Shown here piece by piece: positions 1 through 8,559 of a DNA stretch of 64,000 nucleotides. The stretch's first letter is position 1. Every line of letters begins with the position of its first letter. Location: the NCBI GenBank assembly GCA_002367105.1, contig DFCS01000037.1, positions 1 to 64,000 of the forward strand. Direction: 5' to 3'. Under the pieces are notes generated by a model, which saw only the letters and a program-made list of their open reading frames with translations, ran no database searches and had not been told where the DNA came from. Position numbers and translations under genes: made by a program. This DNA is from Hungatella sp. UBA3048. Lineage in GTDB: Bacteria; Bacillota; Clostridia; Lachnospirales; Lachnospiraceae.

Positions 1-12
1 CCCATGGCGCGC

Positions 13-57
13 AAACTAAAATACCGGCAGCCTGCCATGCAGGCTGCCGGTTAGTTT
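13..57 (-). terminator. Terminator of the D-2-hydroxyacid dehydrogenase gene
   Basis: A GC-rich inverted repeat (arms at about 24-34 and 40-50) is extended by an outer A/T stem (13-19 with 51-57). On the minus strand the stem is followed by a TATTTTAGTTT tract, as expected for an intrinsic terminator about 45 bp past the stop codon at 100. Confidence 0.75.
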
Positions 58-99
58 ACCAGTCCACTGTTAAATAACTAACGCCGATTCAACAGAGCG

Positions 100-1056
100 T
101 CAGGGATTCACCACGTTTACCGGTGCTTTTTCTAGAAAAGCACGCAGATTTTCGGATGCTATGTTCATCAACCGCTCACGGCTCTCTTTCGGCGCCCAGC
201 TGATATGTGGGGTGATCAGACAGTTTTTAGCAGTCAGTAAGGGATTGTCACCCCGGATGGGCTCGGAAGAAACCACGTCTACCCCTGCGGCATATACCTT
301 ACCAGTGTTTAATGCCTCCGCAAGGTCCTTCTCATCAATCAGGGGGCCGCGGCTGTTATTAATTAGGATGACTCCGTCTTTCATTTTAGCAATGGTATCT
401 TTATTAATGATGCCCTCCGTTTCCGGAAACAGCGGGCAGTGGAGAAAAATCACATCGGATGAAGCAAGCAGTTCATCCAGTTTTACATAGTTGGCAATAG
501 CACGTCCTGACTCTGATTCCTGACTGCCGTAGGCCAAAACCCTCATATTCATAGCCTTTGCAATAGCACCAGTCGCCTGGCCGATTTTTCCAAAACCAAT
601 GATCCCCGCCGTCTTTCCTGACAGCTCAATAAGAGGATAATCCCAGAAGCACCAGTCCGCATTATTTTCCCAGCGCCCCTCATACACTGCATTGCTGTGA
701 TGAGACACATGATGGCAGATCTCAAGGAGCAGTGCAAATGCAAACTGTGCCACCGATGCCGTACCGTAAGCCGGAATGTTGGTAACCGTTACTCCCTTTT
801 CCTCCGCTGCTTTTACGTCTACTACATTATATCCGGTTGCCAGGACCCCCACATAGCGAATGCCTGGACAGGCGTTCAGTACTTCAGCACATATGGGAGT
901 TTTGTTTACAATGACAGCCTCTGCATCACCGATCCGTTCAATAATGGTCTCTGCAGGAGTCCTTTCATAAACAGTCAGTTCCCCTAACGACTCAAAACCG
1001 CTCCAGCTTAAATCTCCTGGATTTTCCGTATATCCATCTAACACAACTATTTTCAT
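100..1056 (-). CDS. D-2-hydroxyacid dehydrogenase, NAD-binding (glycerate dehydrogenase-like)
   Basis: A 318-residue protein of the D-isomer-specific 2-hydroxyacid dehydrogenase family, which interconverts 2-oxo acids and D-2-hydroxy acids with NAD(P)H in the cytoplasm. The Rossmann motif GFGKIG lies at about residues 154-159. The family catalytic triad is visible: Arg about 235 in NNSRGP, Glu about 265 in SSEP, His about 284 in TPHISW. I chose the ATG at 1056 because AAGGAGG sits just upstream; a longer frame to 1107 has no such site. It diverges from a second family member at 1351. Exact substrate is not readable; hydroxypyruvate/glycerate is the closest guess. Confidence 0.88.
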   Translation of the reverse strand: MKIVVLDGYTENPGDLSWSGFESLGELTVYERTPAETIIERIGDAEAVIVNKTPICAEVLNACPGIRYVGVLATGYNVVDVKAAEEKGVTVTNIPAYGTASVAQFAFALLLEICHHVSHHSNAVYEGRWENNADWCFWDYPLIELSGKTAGIIGFGKIGQATGAIAKAMNMRVLAYGSQESESGRAIANYVKLDELLASSDVIFLHCPLFPETEGIINKDTIAKMKDGVILINNSRGPLIDEKDLAEALNTGKVYAAGVDVVSSEPIRGDNPLLTAKNCLITPHISWAPKESRERLMNIASENLRAFLEKAPVNVVNP

Positions 1057-1296
1057 GACATTCCTCCTTAGTCTTCTAACTATACCCAGGCGCAGCGTAT
1101 CACCCACTTGAAAAGCCGCTTCATCCTTTTACATTTTATCATCTCCAATCTCATTTTTCTACTTCTTATGAATAGGTGAATCTATTCGTTCCCCCTGCCA
1201 GTGCCCTGGGGTGAAAAGGGGAACCACATGGAGCAGAAAGCAGCAAAATAAATCCCATCTTTTTTAATCTTTCAATCAGTGCTATAATAGGAAATG

Positions 1297-1320
1297 CAGG
1301 GTCCGCTTACTGCGGCCCTG
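1297..1320 (+). promoter_or_regulatory. 5' leader hairpin upstream of second dehydrogenase
   Basis: A GC-rich hairpin (CAGGG..CCGC paired with GCGG CCCTG, one bulged base) lies between a TATAAT-like -10 element at 1282-1287 and the gene start at 1351. It is followed by AATTTTA, so it could act as an attenuator or simply stabilise the leader. No aptamer was recognised. Confidence 0.4.
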
Positions 1321-1350
1321 TAATTTTATGCAATGATTGGAGTGATACCT

Positions 1351-2298
1351 ATGAATATCGTATTATTAGAATCCCTGGGCATTCCGGACAGCCTTTTGAA
1401 TAAATACGCAAAACCGCTGACGGAAGCCGGTCACTGTTTCACCTCATATCCAAAGGATACAGACCCTGAAGTCCAGATCCAACGGGCCCAACAGGCAGAT
1501 GTCATCATGATTGCCAATATGCCTCTTTCCGGGCAGGTAATTTCTGCCTGTGAGCATTTAAAGTTCATAGATGTTGCATTTACAGGGGTTGATCACGTAG
1601 ACCTGGAGGCAGCAAAAGCAAAAGGGATCAAAGTCAGCAATGCAGCCGGATACTCTACCGAGGCCGTGGCAGAGCTTACGATCTGTCTCATGCTCTCCCT
1701 TCTTCGCAACGTTCCCCAGGTGGAAGCCCGGTGCAGACAGGGAAAAACCAAGGATGGCCTGGTCGGCTGCGAAATTATGGGTAAAACCGTAGGAATCATA
1801 GGTGCAGGAGCTATCGGTACAAGGACTGCAGAACTCTGTTCCGCCTTTGGCTGTAAGGTTCTGGGATACAAACGGCATCTGACTGGGGACGAGCCTTCAT
1901 TTATTGAATTCGTATCCCTTGACGAGTTATTATCCCGTTCTGACATTGTAAGCCTCCATTGCCCTTTAAATGATGAATCCCGCCATTTAATAAACCGGGA
2001 CACCATTGCAAAAATGAAAAAGGGCGCATACTTAATCAATGCCGCCAGAGGGCCTGTGGTTGATTCTGATGCCTTGGCTGAAGCGTTAAATAACGGTTAC
2101 CTTTCCGGTGCCGGAATCGATGTTTTTGAAACAGAACCTCCACTTGATCCGGATCATCCACTTCTTAACAGCAAGAATACCATCGTTACCCCACACGTGG
2201 CTTTTGCCTCAGTACAATCCATGGATGCCCGGGCAAAAATCGTCTTTGACAACATCAAAAACTGGCTGGAAGGCTGTCAGGCTAACATCATTCTATAA
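1351..2298 (+). CDS. D-2-hydroxyacid dehydrogenase, NAD-binding
   Basis: A 315-residue cytoplasmic oxidoreductase of the same family as the gene at 100-1056 but clearly diverged from it. The nucleotide-binding motif GAGAIG is at about residues 151-156. Catalytic residues are Arg about 233 (AARGP), Glu about 262 (ETEPP) and His about 282 (TPHVAF). The ATG at 1351 is preferred over an upstream in-frame ATG at 1333 because GGAGTG lies 7 nt before it. Head-to-head arrangement with the other dehydrogenase suggests shared use, but the substrate cannot be inferred from sequence alone. Confidence 0.88.
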   Translation: MNIVLLESLGIPDSLLNKYAKPLTEAGHCFTSYPKDTDPEVQIQRAQQADVIMIANMPLSGQVISACEHLKFIDVAFTGVDHVDLEAAKAKGIKVSNAAGYSTEAVAELTICLMLSLLRNVPQVEARCRQGKTKDGLVGCEIMGKTVGIIGAGAIGTRTAELCSAFGCKVLGYKRHLTGDEPSFIEFVSLDELLSRSDIVSLHCPLNDESRHLINRDTIAKMKKGAYLINAARGPVVDSDALAEALNNGYLSGAGIDVFETEPPLDPDHPLLNSKNTIVTPHVAFASVQSMDARAKIVFDNIKNWLEGCQANIIL

Positions 2299-2353
2299 AA
2301 TGAAAGCAAAATAAAAAATATGGTGATTTTTGTCTTATTTGTATAAAAAATAC

Positions 2354-2381
2354 TTGTAATTCAGAATCTTCGTGCTATAAT
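2354..2381 (+). promoter_or_regulatory. tRNA operon promoter
   Basis: A TATAAT -10 box at 2376-2381 is preceded 16 nt upstream by TTGTAA (2354-2359). Transcription would begin just before the tRNA-Ala gene at 2390. Confidence 0.6.
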
Positions 2382-2389
2382 CTAGACAT

Positions 2390-2462
2390 GGGGATATAGC
2401 TCAGCTGGGAGAGCGATGCGTTCGCAACGCATAGGTCACGAGTTCGAGTCTCGCTATCTCCA
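2390..2462 (+). tRNA. tRNA-Ala (anticodon CGC)
   Basis: The cloverleaf folds by eye. The acceptor stem GGGGATA pairs with TATCTCC, the D-arm is GCTC/GAGC, and the anticodon stem ATGCG/CGCAT encloses loop TTCGCAA with anticodon CGC, reading GCG (Ala). The T-loop is TTCGAGT and the discriminator base is A. One mismatch is seen at the outer pair of the T-stem. CCA is not encoded. Confidence 0.93.
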
Positions 2463-2468
2463 TGTGAC

Positions 2469-2542
2469 GGAAGTATAGCTCAGCTGGGATGAGCGTTCGC
2501 CTCACACGCGAAAGGTCATGGGTTCGAGCCCCATTACTTCCA
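2469..2542 (+). tRNA. tRNA-Val (anticodon CAC)
   Basis: The acceptor stem GGAAGTA pairs with TACTTCC. The anticodon stem TTCGC/GCGAA encloses loop CTCACAC with anticodon CAC, reading GUG (Val). The T-loop is TTCGAGC and the discriminator base is A. It sits 6 nt after tRNA-Ala, so the two are cotranscribed. Confidence 0.93.
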
Positions 2543-2549
2543 CTATTCT

Positions 2550-2600
2550 AAGACCCTGGTAAATACAAGAAATCCTTGTAAACACTGGGGTCTTTGTTAT
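2550..2600 (+). terminator. Terminator of the tRNA operon
   Basis: A long imperfect stem (AAGACCC at 2550 pairing with GGGTCTT ending at 2594) with an inner TACAAG/CTTGTA helix is followed by TGTTATTTT. Confidence 0.75.
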
Positions 2601-2637
2601 TTTATGATTGCACTAAAAAGCAGTATCTTGCATAAAA

Positions 2638-2664
2638 AATACCGGTGAAAAATTCACCGGTATT
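2638..2664 (-). terminator. Terminator of the 2TM-domain gene
   Basis: A perfect 11-bp inverted repeat (AATACCGGTGA / TCACCGGTATT) has a 5-nt loop. On the minus strand it is followed by TTTTTTAT, 45 bp beyond the stop codon at 2708. Confidence 0.8.
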
Positions 2665-2707
2665 CAATCGTAAAGTATAGGTTCAATTCTGCAGATAGCA
2701 AAAGGGG

Positions 2708-3100
2708 TTAATGATTATTCAAATATTCCCTTTTTAGTCGATTAAACTCCGATTCCAATTGATAATCATTTCTCCTTTTTATGTATTCAGCGATCCCATC
2801 TCTAAAAGATGGTTTAGCAAATATAAAAATCCGGTACAATAGACGTATCCCCCAGAATAGAGAAAAAATGATACAAACCAATACTTTTGTGTCATAATCC
2901 CAGATTACGGCCAATGAAGCAAAACACAATAGGATAAGCATATAATCCAAAGTTTGGGATAATAGGTTTTTCTTTATTGCCAGTCTGCGTTTTGCAAGTT
3001 CTAGGATAGTATTATCATCAGGAGCTTGATTGTTTTGGCTGTCTTCAGAGTTAATATTTGTTATGGAATTCACACCTTGTACGATACTTTCTGTAGTCAT
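2708..3100 (-). CDS. 2TM-domain membrane protein (C-terminal part of a longer conserved frame)
   Basis: From the ATG at 3100 this gives a 130-residue protein. That ATG has an excellent GGAGGG ribosome site; an in-frame ATG at 3130 has none. The protein has a charged helix, two hydrophobic segments joined by a short WDYD turn (roughly residues 55-95), then a basic tail, resembling the Pfam 2TM domain. The open frame continues upstream without a stop to 3265 and encodes a conserved-looking module (next feature), so the ATG at 3100 may be an internal start. No function is known; the membrane location is inferred from the hydrophobic pair. It ends at a good terminator. Confidence 0.7.
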   Translation of the reverse strand: MTTESIVQGVNSITNINSEDSQNNQAPDDNTILELAKRRLAIKKNLLSQTLDYMLILLCFASLAVIWDYDTKVLVCIIFSLFWGIRLLYRIFIFAKPSFRDGIAEYIKRRNDYQLESEFNRLKREYLNNH

Positions 3101-3253
3101 TACTTTTCCCTCCACATACTGTAGTTTCATGCGGATAGTATCTTCAGATATCCAATCTGCCCGTTGATTTTTAATCAGCTGCCGGGCGCGTTTCGGATAA
3201 GTTGGTTCTAAAGAGTTATCACTACAATCTACTACTTTGATTTGTTTTGATAT
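3101..3253 (-). other. In-frame N-terminal extension lacking a canonical start codon
   Basis: Reading upstream of 3100 on the minus strand gives an unbroken 51-codon frame. It contains KVVDCSDNSLEPTYPKRARQ and then a basic RAxW element, a PTYPKRA-type module I know from the N-termini of Clostridial 2TM-domain proteins. Where an ATG would be expected, 5 nt after a consensus GAGGTG, the codon is ATA (3251-3253), preceded by ATT. Either ATA/ATT is used as a rare start, or the start codon has been lost and the module is silent. Confidence 0.6.
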
Positions 3254-3271
3254 AATATCACCTCTTTATAT

Positions 3272-3337
3272 GTTTTTTATTATGGGTGTCTCCCCGTGCA
3301 ATTCGTTTTTTATTATGGGTGTCTCCCCCTGCAAATA
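3272..3337. repeat. Two-copy 33-bp tandem direct repeat
   Basis: Two adjacent 33-nt units (3272-3304 and 3305-3337) share GTTTTTTATTATGGGTGTCT and then CCCC, differing at only a few positions near the unit ends. Each unit contains a short GGG-N5-CCC inverted repeat. They lie upstream of the 2TM-domain frame and could be protein-binding sites or replication slippage. Confidence 0.75.
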
Positions 3338-3445
3338 ATATCATACCATAATTTTATATTCTGCTCAACATTTTTAAGGTTAATGTAATGACAATAAAGT
3401 CTGTATATAGATAAGAAAATTGCTATTTTAAATAGTAAAATAAAA

Positions 3446-3484
3446 AAGGCCATAGGCTATCCACATTGGATAATATATGGCCTT
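3446..3484 (-). terminator. Terminator of the AraC regulator gene
   Basis: Arms AAGGCCATA and TATGGCCTT, with an inner TTATCC/GGATAG stem, are followed on the minus strand by TTTTTTATTTTAC, 36 bp after the stop codon at 3520. Confidence 0.8.
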
Positions 3485-3519
3485 CTAAACTAAGTGACGT
3501 TGATTTTGCACCAGTCACT

Positions 3520-4506
3520 TTAATTTAATTTGTCCCTGTATTCTTTCGGAGTATATCCATAAATGAATTTAAACTTGGTATAAAAATACGTAGGATTCCT
3601 GATACCGACCCGCTCCAAAATTTCAAGAATGGACAGCCGGGTATTTTTCAGCAGGAAATTTACTTCTTTCATCTGTTGTTCCAGTTTTAAATCGGAAAAG
3701 GTCAGTCCGATATTCTTTTTTAACATCTTATAAATGTAGCTAACAGAAAAGTGCATCTGTTCCGCAATATCATTGAGCGAGCAGGAAGCACAGTTTTCCT
3801 CAATGTATTTTAGTATTATAAATATATTTTTCTGCTCCTCATTGAGACTGGAATAGCCCTCATATTCATTTAAGGAATTGATTAATTCCAGGAACAAAAT
3901 AGAAAAATAATGCTCAATAATACTTATGCTGCTTATGGTTGGAAAATAGTACTCATATAGCATCATATCAAAGACCTTACGGAATTTCTCGTTTTTGCCG
4001 GTATGGAAAACCAGATAATTGTCGTTAGACTGATTGTTTGTAATGGCATGAAGCAAAAAAGCCCCTAATACTCCTTTATCAGCAAACCTTGCCAGGAAGT
4101 TCGAGGAAAAAAAAGATTTTCGAAACACAATGTTGAAGATAATATCTTTTTCTTCTTTGTATTCTGCACAATGTATGACATCTGTGTCAATAATGCAGAT
4201 ATCCCCTTTTTTTAGACGCAATTCTTTGCCGTTAATCTGAAAAACACATTCTCCGTCATAAATATAGCTGAACTCCATATCTTTATGAAAATGAAGAGGA
4301 ATCTCCGTGAATCTAGTTTCTTTCACTATTCCGATATAGTTTTCCTTTAAAGTATTAATGAAGTCAAATAAGTAGCAATTCACACCGTTATGTTTCTGCA
4401 GCTTTAATTTATTATAAAATGGGCTAAGTTTTCCAGGGTTATTCTGGTGCCATCTTTCACTTTCCGTAATTTCATATATTTTATCTACCAAACTTTCTTC
4501 ATCCAT
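3520..4506 (-). CDS. AraC-family transcriptional regulator with cupin-type sensor domain
   Basis: A 328-residue regulator. The first half holds a cupin-like ligand domain (around residues 80-140: HFHKDMEF, then GDICIIDTDVIHC). The last about 100 residues form the paired AraC helix-turn-helices (SLNDIAEQMHFSVSYIYKML, then ILEILERVGIRNPTYFYTKF), ending in the usual YTPKEYR. It diverges from the GH1/PTS pair that starts at 4622, with 115 bp between them, so it most likely activates those genes in response to a beta-glucoside. The start ATG at 4506 opens the frame; its ribosome site is weak. Confidence 0.88.
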   Translation of the reverse strand: MDEESLVDKIYEITESERWHQNNPGKLSPFYNKLKLQKHNGVNCYLFDFINTLKENYIGIVKETRFTEIPLHFHKDMEFSYIYDGECVFQINGKELRLKKGDICIIDTDVIHCAEYKEEKDIIFNIVFRKSFFSSNFLARFADKGVLGAFLLHAITNNQSNDNYLVFHTGKNEKFRKVFDMMLYEYYFPTISSISIIEHYFSILFLELINSLNEYEGYSSLNEEQKNIFIILKYIEENCASCSLNDIAEQMHFSVSYIYKMLKKNIGLTFSDLKLEQQMKEVNFLLKNTRLSILEILERVGIRNPTYFYTKFKFIYGYTPKEYRDKLN

Positions 4507-4621
4507 CTCTAAACCCCACTTCTGTACCGAATATGATAAAACATTATATCAGATGTGACATTTTTTTCATAGGGGATTATTGCTATAATTAAGCTAGATC
4601 ACAAGAGAAGGAGTATTGATT

Positions 4622-6082
4622 ATGATTAAAAATGTATCTGATAAGAAGATCCTCTTTGGTGGGGCAATTGCATGCTCCCAAGCCGACGGAGGATTTCGAG
4701 ACGGAGGAAAAGGTATTTCTACACAGGATTTAAGGTATTTAAATCCTTCGTGGAACGCGGAAGAGATAGAGGAAAAGCACCAGAACAATCCTTTTTCTCG
4801 GGAAGAATACGAAGATGCACTAAAGGATATGTCCACCGACTTTTATCCCTTCCGCAGAGGAATCGGCTTTTACCATCATTACAAGGAAGATCTGGCGCTA
4901 ATGGCGGAAATGGGGCTGGAAATTTTCAGGACCTCCATCTGCTGGTCCAGAATCTTTCCTAATGGAGATGATGAAAGACCCAATGAAGAGGGAGTTCAGT
5001 ATTATATTGATTTATTCACAGAATGCCGGAAGCATGGAATGAAAGTATTTGCCACCATGATACATTATGACATCCCCGTGAATCTGGTTATCAAATATAA
5101 TGGCTGGAAGAATCGGGAAATTATCAAATTTTTTGAAAGATATGTTACGGTCCTCTTTGAGAGGCTAGGAGATCTGGTTGATTACTGGCTGCCTTTCAAT
5201 GAAATTAATGCAGCTAAATTTTCTCCATGGGATGGTGTCTGCCTGATTCCGGGAGATGAAGAGAATATGGACCAGGAAATCTTCCAGTGCCTTCATCACC
5301 AGTTCCTGTGCAGTGCACGTGCTGTCCAGATTGGCCGCCGTCTCGTTCCGGGAAAGCCGGTTGGCGCAATGATTGCTCGTTTTGCCACATATCCCGCAAC
5401 TTGTAGACCAGAGGATAACTTACAGGCTATTCAGGATGATCAATATTCTAACTGGTTTTATCTCGATGTTATGGCAAGGGGATATTATCCGGAATATATT
5501 CAGCGGTATTTTCACAGCTTGGGAGTTGAGGTAAAGTTTGAAGAAGGGGATAAAGAATTACTGGCGGACGGTACGGTGCAGTTTGTTTCTTTCTCCTACT
5601 ATTTCTCACAGGTGTCCACAAATGCAGAAGGCTGGGAAAAGACGGCGGGTAATCTGATTATTGGAAAGAAAAATCCGTATTTAAAGACCAGCGAATGGGG
5701 ATGGCAGATCGATCCCATTGGGCTGCGAGTTACATTGAATCAGATTTATGACCGTTACCATCTACCACTTATCATCGCCGAAAATGGGCTGGGTGCTTAT
5801 GATACGCTAACTGAGGATAACCATATTAATGATGTCTACCGAATTGCCTATTTAAAGGAGCATGTAAAAGAAATAAAGAAAGCAGCTGAGGATGGTGTAG
5901 ATATTATTGCCTATACCATGTGGGGAATTATTGATATCGTTTCTTGCGGGCCGTTGACTATGGACAAGCGCTATGGTGTCATCTATGTGGACTTAGATAA
6001 CGGCGGTAAGGGAACCGGAAAGCGGTACAGAAAGGATTCGTTTTATTGGTACAAGAAATGTATTGAAACCAATGGCAATTGA
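4622..6082 (+). CDS. Glycoside hydrolase family 1, 6-phospho-beta-glucosidase
   Basis: A 486-residue cytoplasmic enzyme that would hydrolyse phosphorylated beta-glucosides delivered by the PTS permease encoded 31 bp downstream. Typical GH1 signs are the N-terminal FGGAIACSQ strand, the acid/base Glu about 194 in LPFNEIN, and the nucleophile Glu about 387 in IIAENGLG. The C-terminal KDSFYWYKKCI is also typical of the family. The ATG at 4622 is chosen because AAGGAG lies 8 nt upstream; a TTG at 4616 is too close to it. A TATAAT element is at 4584-4589. The same enzyme/EIIBC pairing recurs at 10756-13694. Confidence 0.92.
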   Translation: MIKNVSDKKILFGGAIACSQADGGFRDGGKGISTQDLRYLNPSWNAEEIEEKHQNNPFSREEYEDALKDMSTDFYPFRRGIGFYHHYKEDLALMAEMGLEIFRTSICWSRIFPNGDDERPNEEGVQYYIDLFTECRKHGMKVFATMIHYDIPVNLVIKYNGWKNREIIKFFERYVTVLFERLGDLVDYWLPFNEINAAKFSPWDGVCLIPGDEENMDQEIFQCLHHQFLCSARAVQIGRRLVPGKPVGAMIARFATYPATCRPEDNLQAIQDDQYSNWFYLDVMARGYYPEYIQRYFHSLGVEVKFEEGDKELLADGTVQFVSFSYYFSQVSTNAEGWEKTAGNLIIGKKNPYLKTSEWGWQIDPIGLRVTLNQIYDRYHLPLIIAENGLGAYDTLTEDNHINDVYRIAYLKEHVKEIKKAAEDGVDIIAYTMWGIIDIVSCGPLTMDKRYGVIYVDLDNGGKGTGKRYRKDSFYWYKKCIETNGN

Positions 6083-6113
6083 CTAGAATAAATAGGACTG
6101 GGGGTATATACTT

Positions 6114-7505
6114 ATGAATTATAAAGAATCAGCAAAAAGTATTGTAGAATTACTGGGTGGAAAAGACAATATCACTAATTATCTCCATTGTGTTACCAGA
6201 TTGAGATTCAATCTTGCCCATGAAAACCAGGCAGACTTAGAACAGATTAATGAACTGGACGGCGTAATGGGAACACAGGTAAAGAACGGACAATACCAGA
6301 TAATTATAGGGACAAATGTCACGAAAGTATTTGACGAGGTGGCGAAGCTTTTGGGGGATACTTCTGTTAGTGAACAGCAGGAAAACATGAAAGGAAAAAT
6401 GTCCCTTAACCTTGTATTTGACGTTATATCCGGTATCTTTGCGCCAATCCTGCCGGCACTGGTAGCAGGCGGTATTTTAAAAGGGCTCATAGCTATTATT
6501 CTCAGTTTTAATATAATTGCCGAGAACAACAGCACAATTGCCCTTTTCAACTTAGTATCAGATATTCCGTTTTATTTCCTGCCGTTTTTACTGGCTGTTT
6601 CTTCAGCAAGAAAATTTAAAGTCAATGAATTTCTTGGGATTTGTATGGCAGGTGCTCTGCTTTATCCCAGCTTTGTGGCATCATTAGAGACGGGCCAATC
6701 TGGACTGACGCTGTTTGGCCTGGCAATTCCTGTTTTCAACTACGCCAACTCCGTTTTCCCTGTAGTTTTAGGAGTTGGGCTTATGGCAATTGTCTATCGA
6801 TTTGTGGATAAATTTATTCCAGATGTGCTGAAAATGGTTGTAGTTCCGGCAGTGACATTAATCGTTACGATACCCATATCCTTGTTTATCATTGCCCCCA
6901 TCGGCGCTTATGGTGGTATTTATCTTGCGGAAGGGATCGTCTGGCTGTTTGATAAGGTGGGTGTTCTGGCAGGCTTTTTACTGGGATTCTTTATGCCACT
7001 GATAGTTTTGACTGGCATGCACCAATCCACCTCCCCTATCCAGATACAGAATATTTCCACATTGGGCTATGACTATCTGCTTCCTATTTCTTTTTGCCAC
7101 AACATGGCGGAATCGGGCGCCGCACTGGGAGCCGCGCTTCGGATGAAGGACAAGGAATTGCGCTCCGCAGCAATTTCCACCAGTTTTTCTGCTTTCCTAG
7201 GTATATCAGAACCGGCTATGTATACAGTAAATGTTGTGAATAAAACTCCGTTTATCTGTGCAATGATTGCAAATGGCATAGGAGGTGCTTTAACTGTTAT
7301 ATTGGGGACGAAATGCTTTGCATTTGTTATGCCTGGAATTACTTCATTGCCCGTGTATGCAGAACCTGGCGGTGGATTAGGAAATCTGTTATTAATGTTC
7401 ATCTGCATTCTCTCCACATTTGTTATAAGCTTTATCCTATCTTATCTATCAGGGAAAAAAATAGCGGATAATATGAAGGGAAAACGCGGAAGCAAGCAAC
7501 AATAA
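6114..7505 (+). CDS. PTS beta-glucoside-type transporter, EIIBC
   Basis: A 463-residue membrane permease that imports and phosphorylates a beta-glucoside. The N-terminal EIIB domain (about 1-85) carries the phosphorylated cysteine, Cys26, in LHCVTRLRF. It is followed by a hydrophobic EIIC domain of about 10 membrane segments containing the GMHQS motif typical of the Glc superfamily. No EIIA domain is fused; the EIIA may be supplied in trans, for example by the gene at 14012. It follows the GH1 gene in a two-gene operon on the plus strand. Confidence 0.92.
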   Translation: MNYKESAKSIVELLGGKDNITNYLHCVTRLRFNLAHENQADLEQINELDGVMGTQVKNGQYQIIIGTNVTKVFDEVAKLLGDTSVSEQQENMKGKMSLNLVFDVISGIFAPILPALVAGGILKGLIAIILSFNIIAENNSTIALFNLVSDIPFYFLPFLLAVSSARKFKVNEFLGICMAGALLYPSFVASLETGQSGLTLFGLAIPVFNYANSVFPVVLGVGLMAIVYRFVDKFIPDVLKMVVVPAVTLIVTIPISLFIIAPIGAYGGIYLAEGIVWLFDKVGVLAGFLLGFFMPLIVLTGMHQSTSPIQIQNISTLGYDYLLPISFCHNMAESGAALGAALRMKDKELRSAAISTSFSAFLGISEPAMYTVNVVNKTPFICAMIANGIGGALTVILGTKCFAFVMPGITSLPVYAEPGGGLGNLLLMFICILSTFVISFILSYLSGKKIADNMKGKRGSKQQ

Positions 7506-7590
7506 ATTGAATTATATAATCATGGATACAAAGAAGGGTAAGCTGTAAAGTCCAACTCCATATTCAGAAAATGATATAATTCTATGAATG

Positions 7591-7619
7591 GGCGGGCCCG
7601 GAATTTCCGGATACCCGCC
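7591..7619 (+). terminator. Probable hairpin terminator after the PTS operon
   Basis: A GC-rich nested stem (GGCGGG/CCCGCC enclosing CCGGAA/TTCCGG) lies 85 bp past the EIIBC stop. The downstream T-run is poor, so efficiency is uncertain. Confidence 0.5.
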
Positions 7620-7742
7620 TATACATTACTCCATTATCTTAAATTTTCATGAGTCCCGACCCATGCCATGAGGTACGTCATTTTCCATACATTCCTATTA
7701 ATCTCTAATTATAAAGCATTTTTGTACTTAAATCATTTCCTA

Positions 7743-8285
7743 CTATTTACAGGAATTGCAGTCATTGTCAACAATAATTGCGGAAAGTGATGCATGATTA
7801 ATAGAAGTAACGCCAACCGTAGCAACGCCGGCAACCCTAGTAACAACGCTGTAAGTGCAGCAGTCATCATTGCACAGATCACAGTCGCAAACGAAGAAGG
7901 TGAAAGTGTTAGCTTCAGTAATAGCTACAAGCCGTGAGAAAGTCCAGATTGGTCCTACGGGAATAGGAGTCAGCATATCTTTACACTGTTTGAATACCTG
8001 GAAATTCAGAGTAATTACAGCAGCGGTAGTAACGATATTACTTGCAAATTCAAATTTAATGCATGGGTTTTTTAAAGCTTTTGTATCAACGCTTACAGTG
8101 GTCAGAGTAAAAGCAGCACCGGCAACTGTTGCCAATGGTATGGTTACGCCTCCCTGGCTGCCGCATTTTAATATTGTTCTGTTTGGCTTTAAGTGCTTTC
8201 TGGGACGTTCGCATACGATATTGCAGTTGCATTCCTCACATTCATCACAATCGCATTCACGATCTTCAATATAACAATCACTCAT
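7743..8285 (-). CDS. Cysteine-rich DUF4489-type protein
   Basis: A 180-residue protein with a strong GGAGGT ribosome site before the ATG at 8285. The N-terminal 25 residues are acidic and cysteine-rich (CDCDECEECNC). The middle (about 35-150) is a beta-rich domain beginning ILKCGSQGG, which resembles the DUF4489 family of spore-forming Clostridia. A CDCDLCNDDCC cluster follows near residue 132, and the C-terminus ends NDCNSCK. There is no signal peptide. Function is unknown; the cysteine clusters suggest metal binding or disulfide cross-linking, perhaps in a spore surface layer, but that is inference. Confidence 0.75.
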   Translation of the reverse strand: MSDCYIEDRECDCDECEECNCNIVCERPRKHLKPNRTILKCGSQGGVTIPLATVAGAAFTLTTVSVDTKALKNPCIKFEFASNIVTTAAVITLNFQVFKQCKDMLTPIPVGPIWTFSRLVAITEANTFTFFVCDCDLCNDDCCTYSVVTRVAGVATVGVTSINHASLSAIIVDNDCNSCK

Positions 8286-8559
8286 AATGCTACCTCCATA
8301 TATTTATATAGACAGATAAAGTAATATTTGTTCCAACAGTTATATTCCATTATATTATAAAAAAAAGAGTATGCTACACTTAAGAAGGTACAATCTTTTT
8401 ATAGACCCCAAATACCCGAACCTTCCTATACTTTACTCTACCCGGATACCGTAGCGCCCCATCCTGATCCGGGGTGAGTGTTACGGGTTCAGTGATCATT
8501 TTGCCTACACCGTCTAGCAATAAACCTTTCCGGATTCTGCAATCAAAGTACCTTTTAGC
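8286..8559. other. Intergenic stretch without a supported gene
   Basis: The 8380-8655 minus frame overlaps the integrase remnant, lacks a ribosome site and matches nothing I recognise. The region may be part of the same decayed mobile element. Confidence 0.4.
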
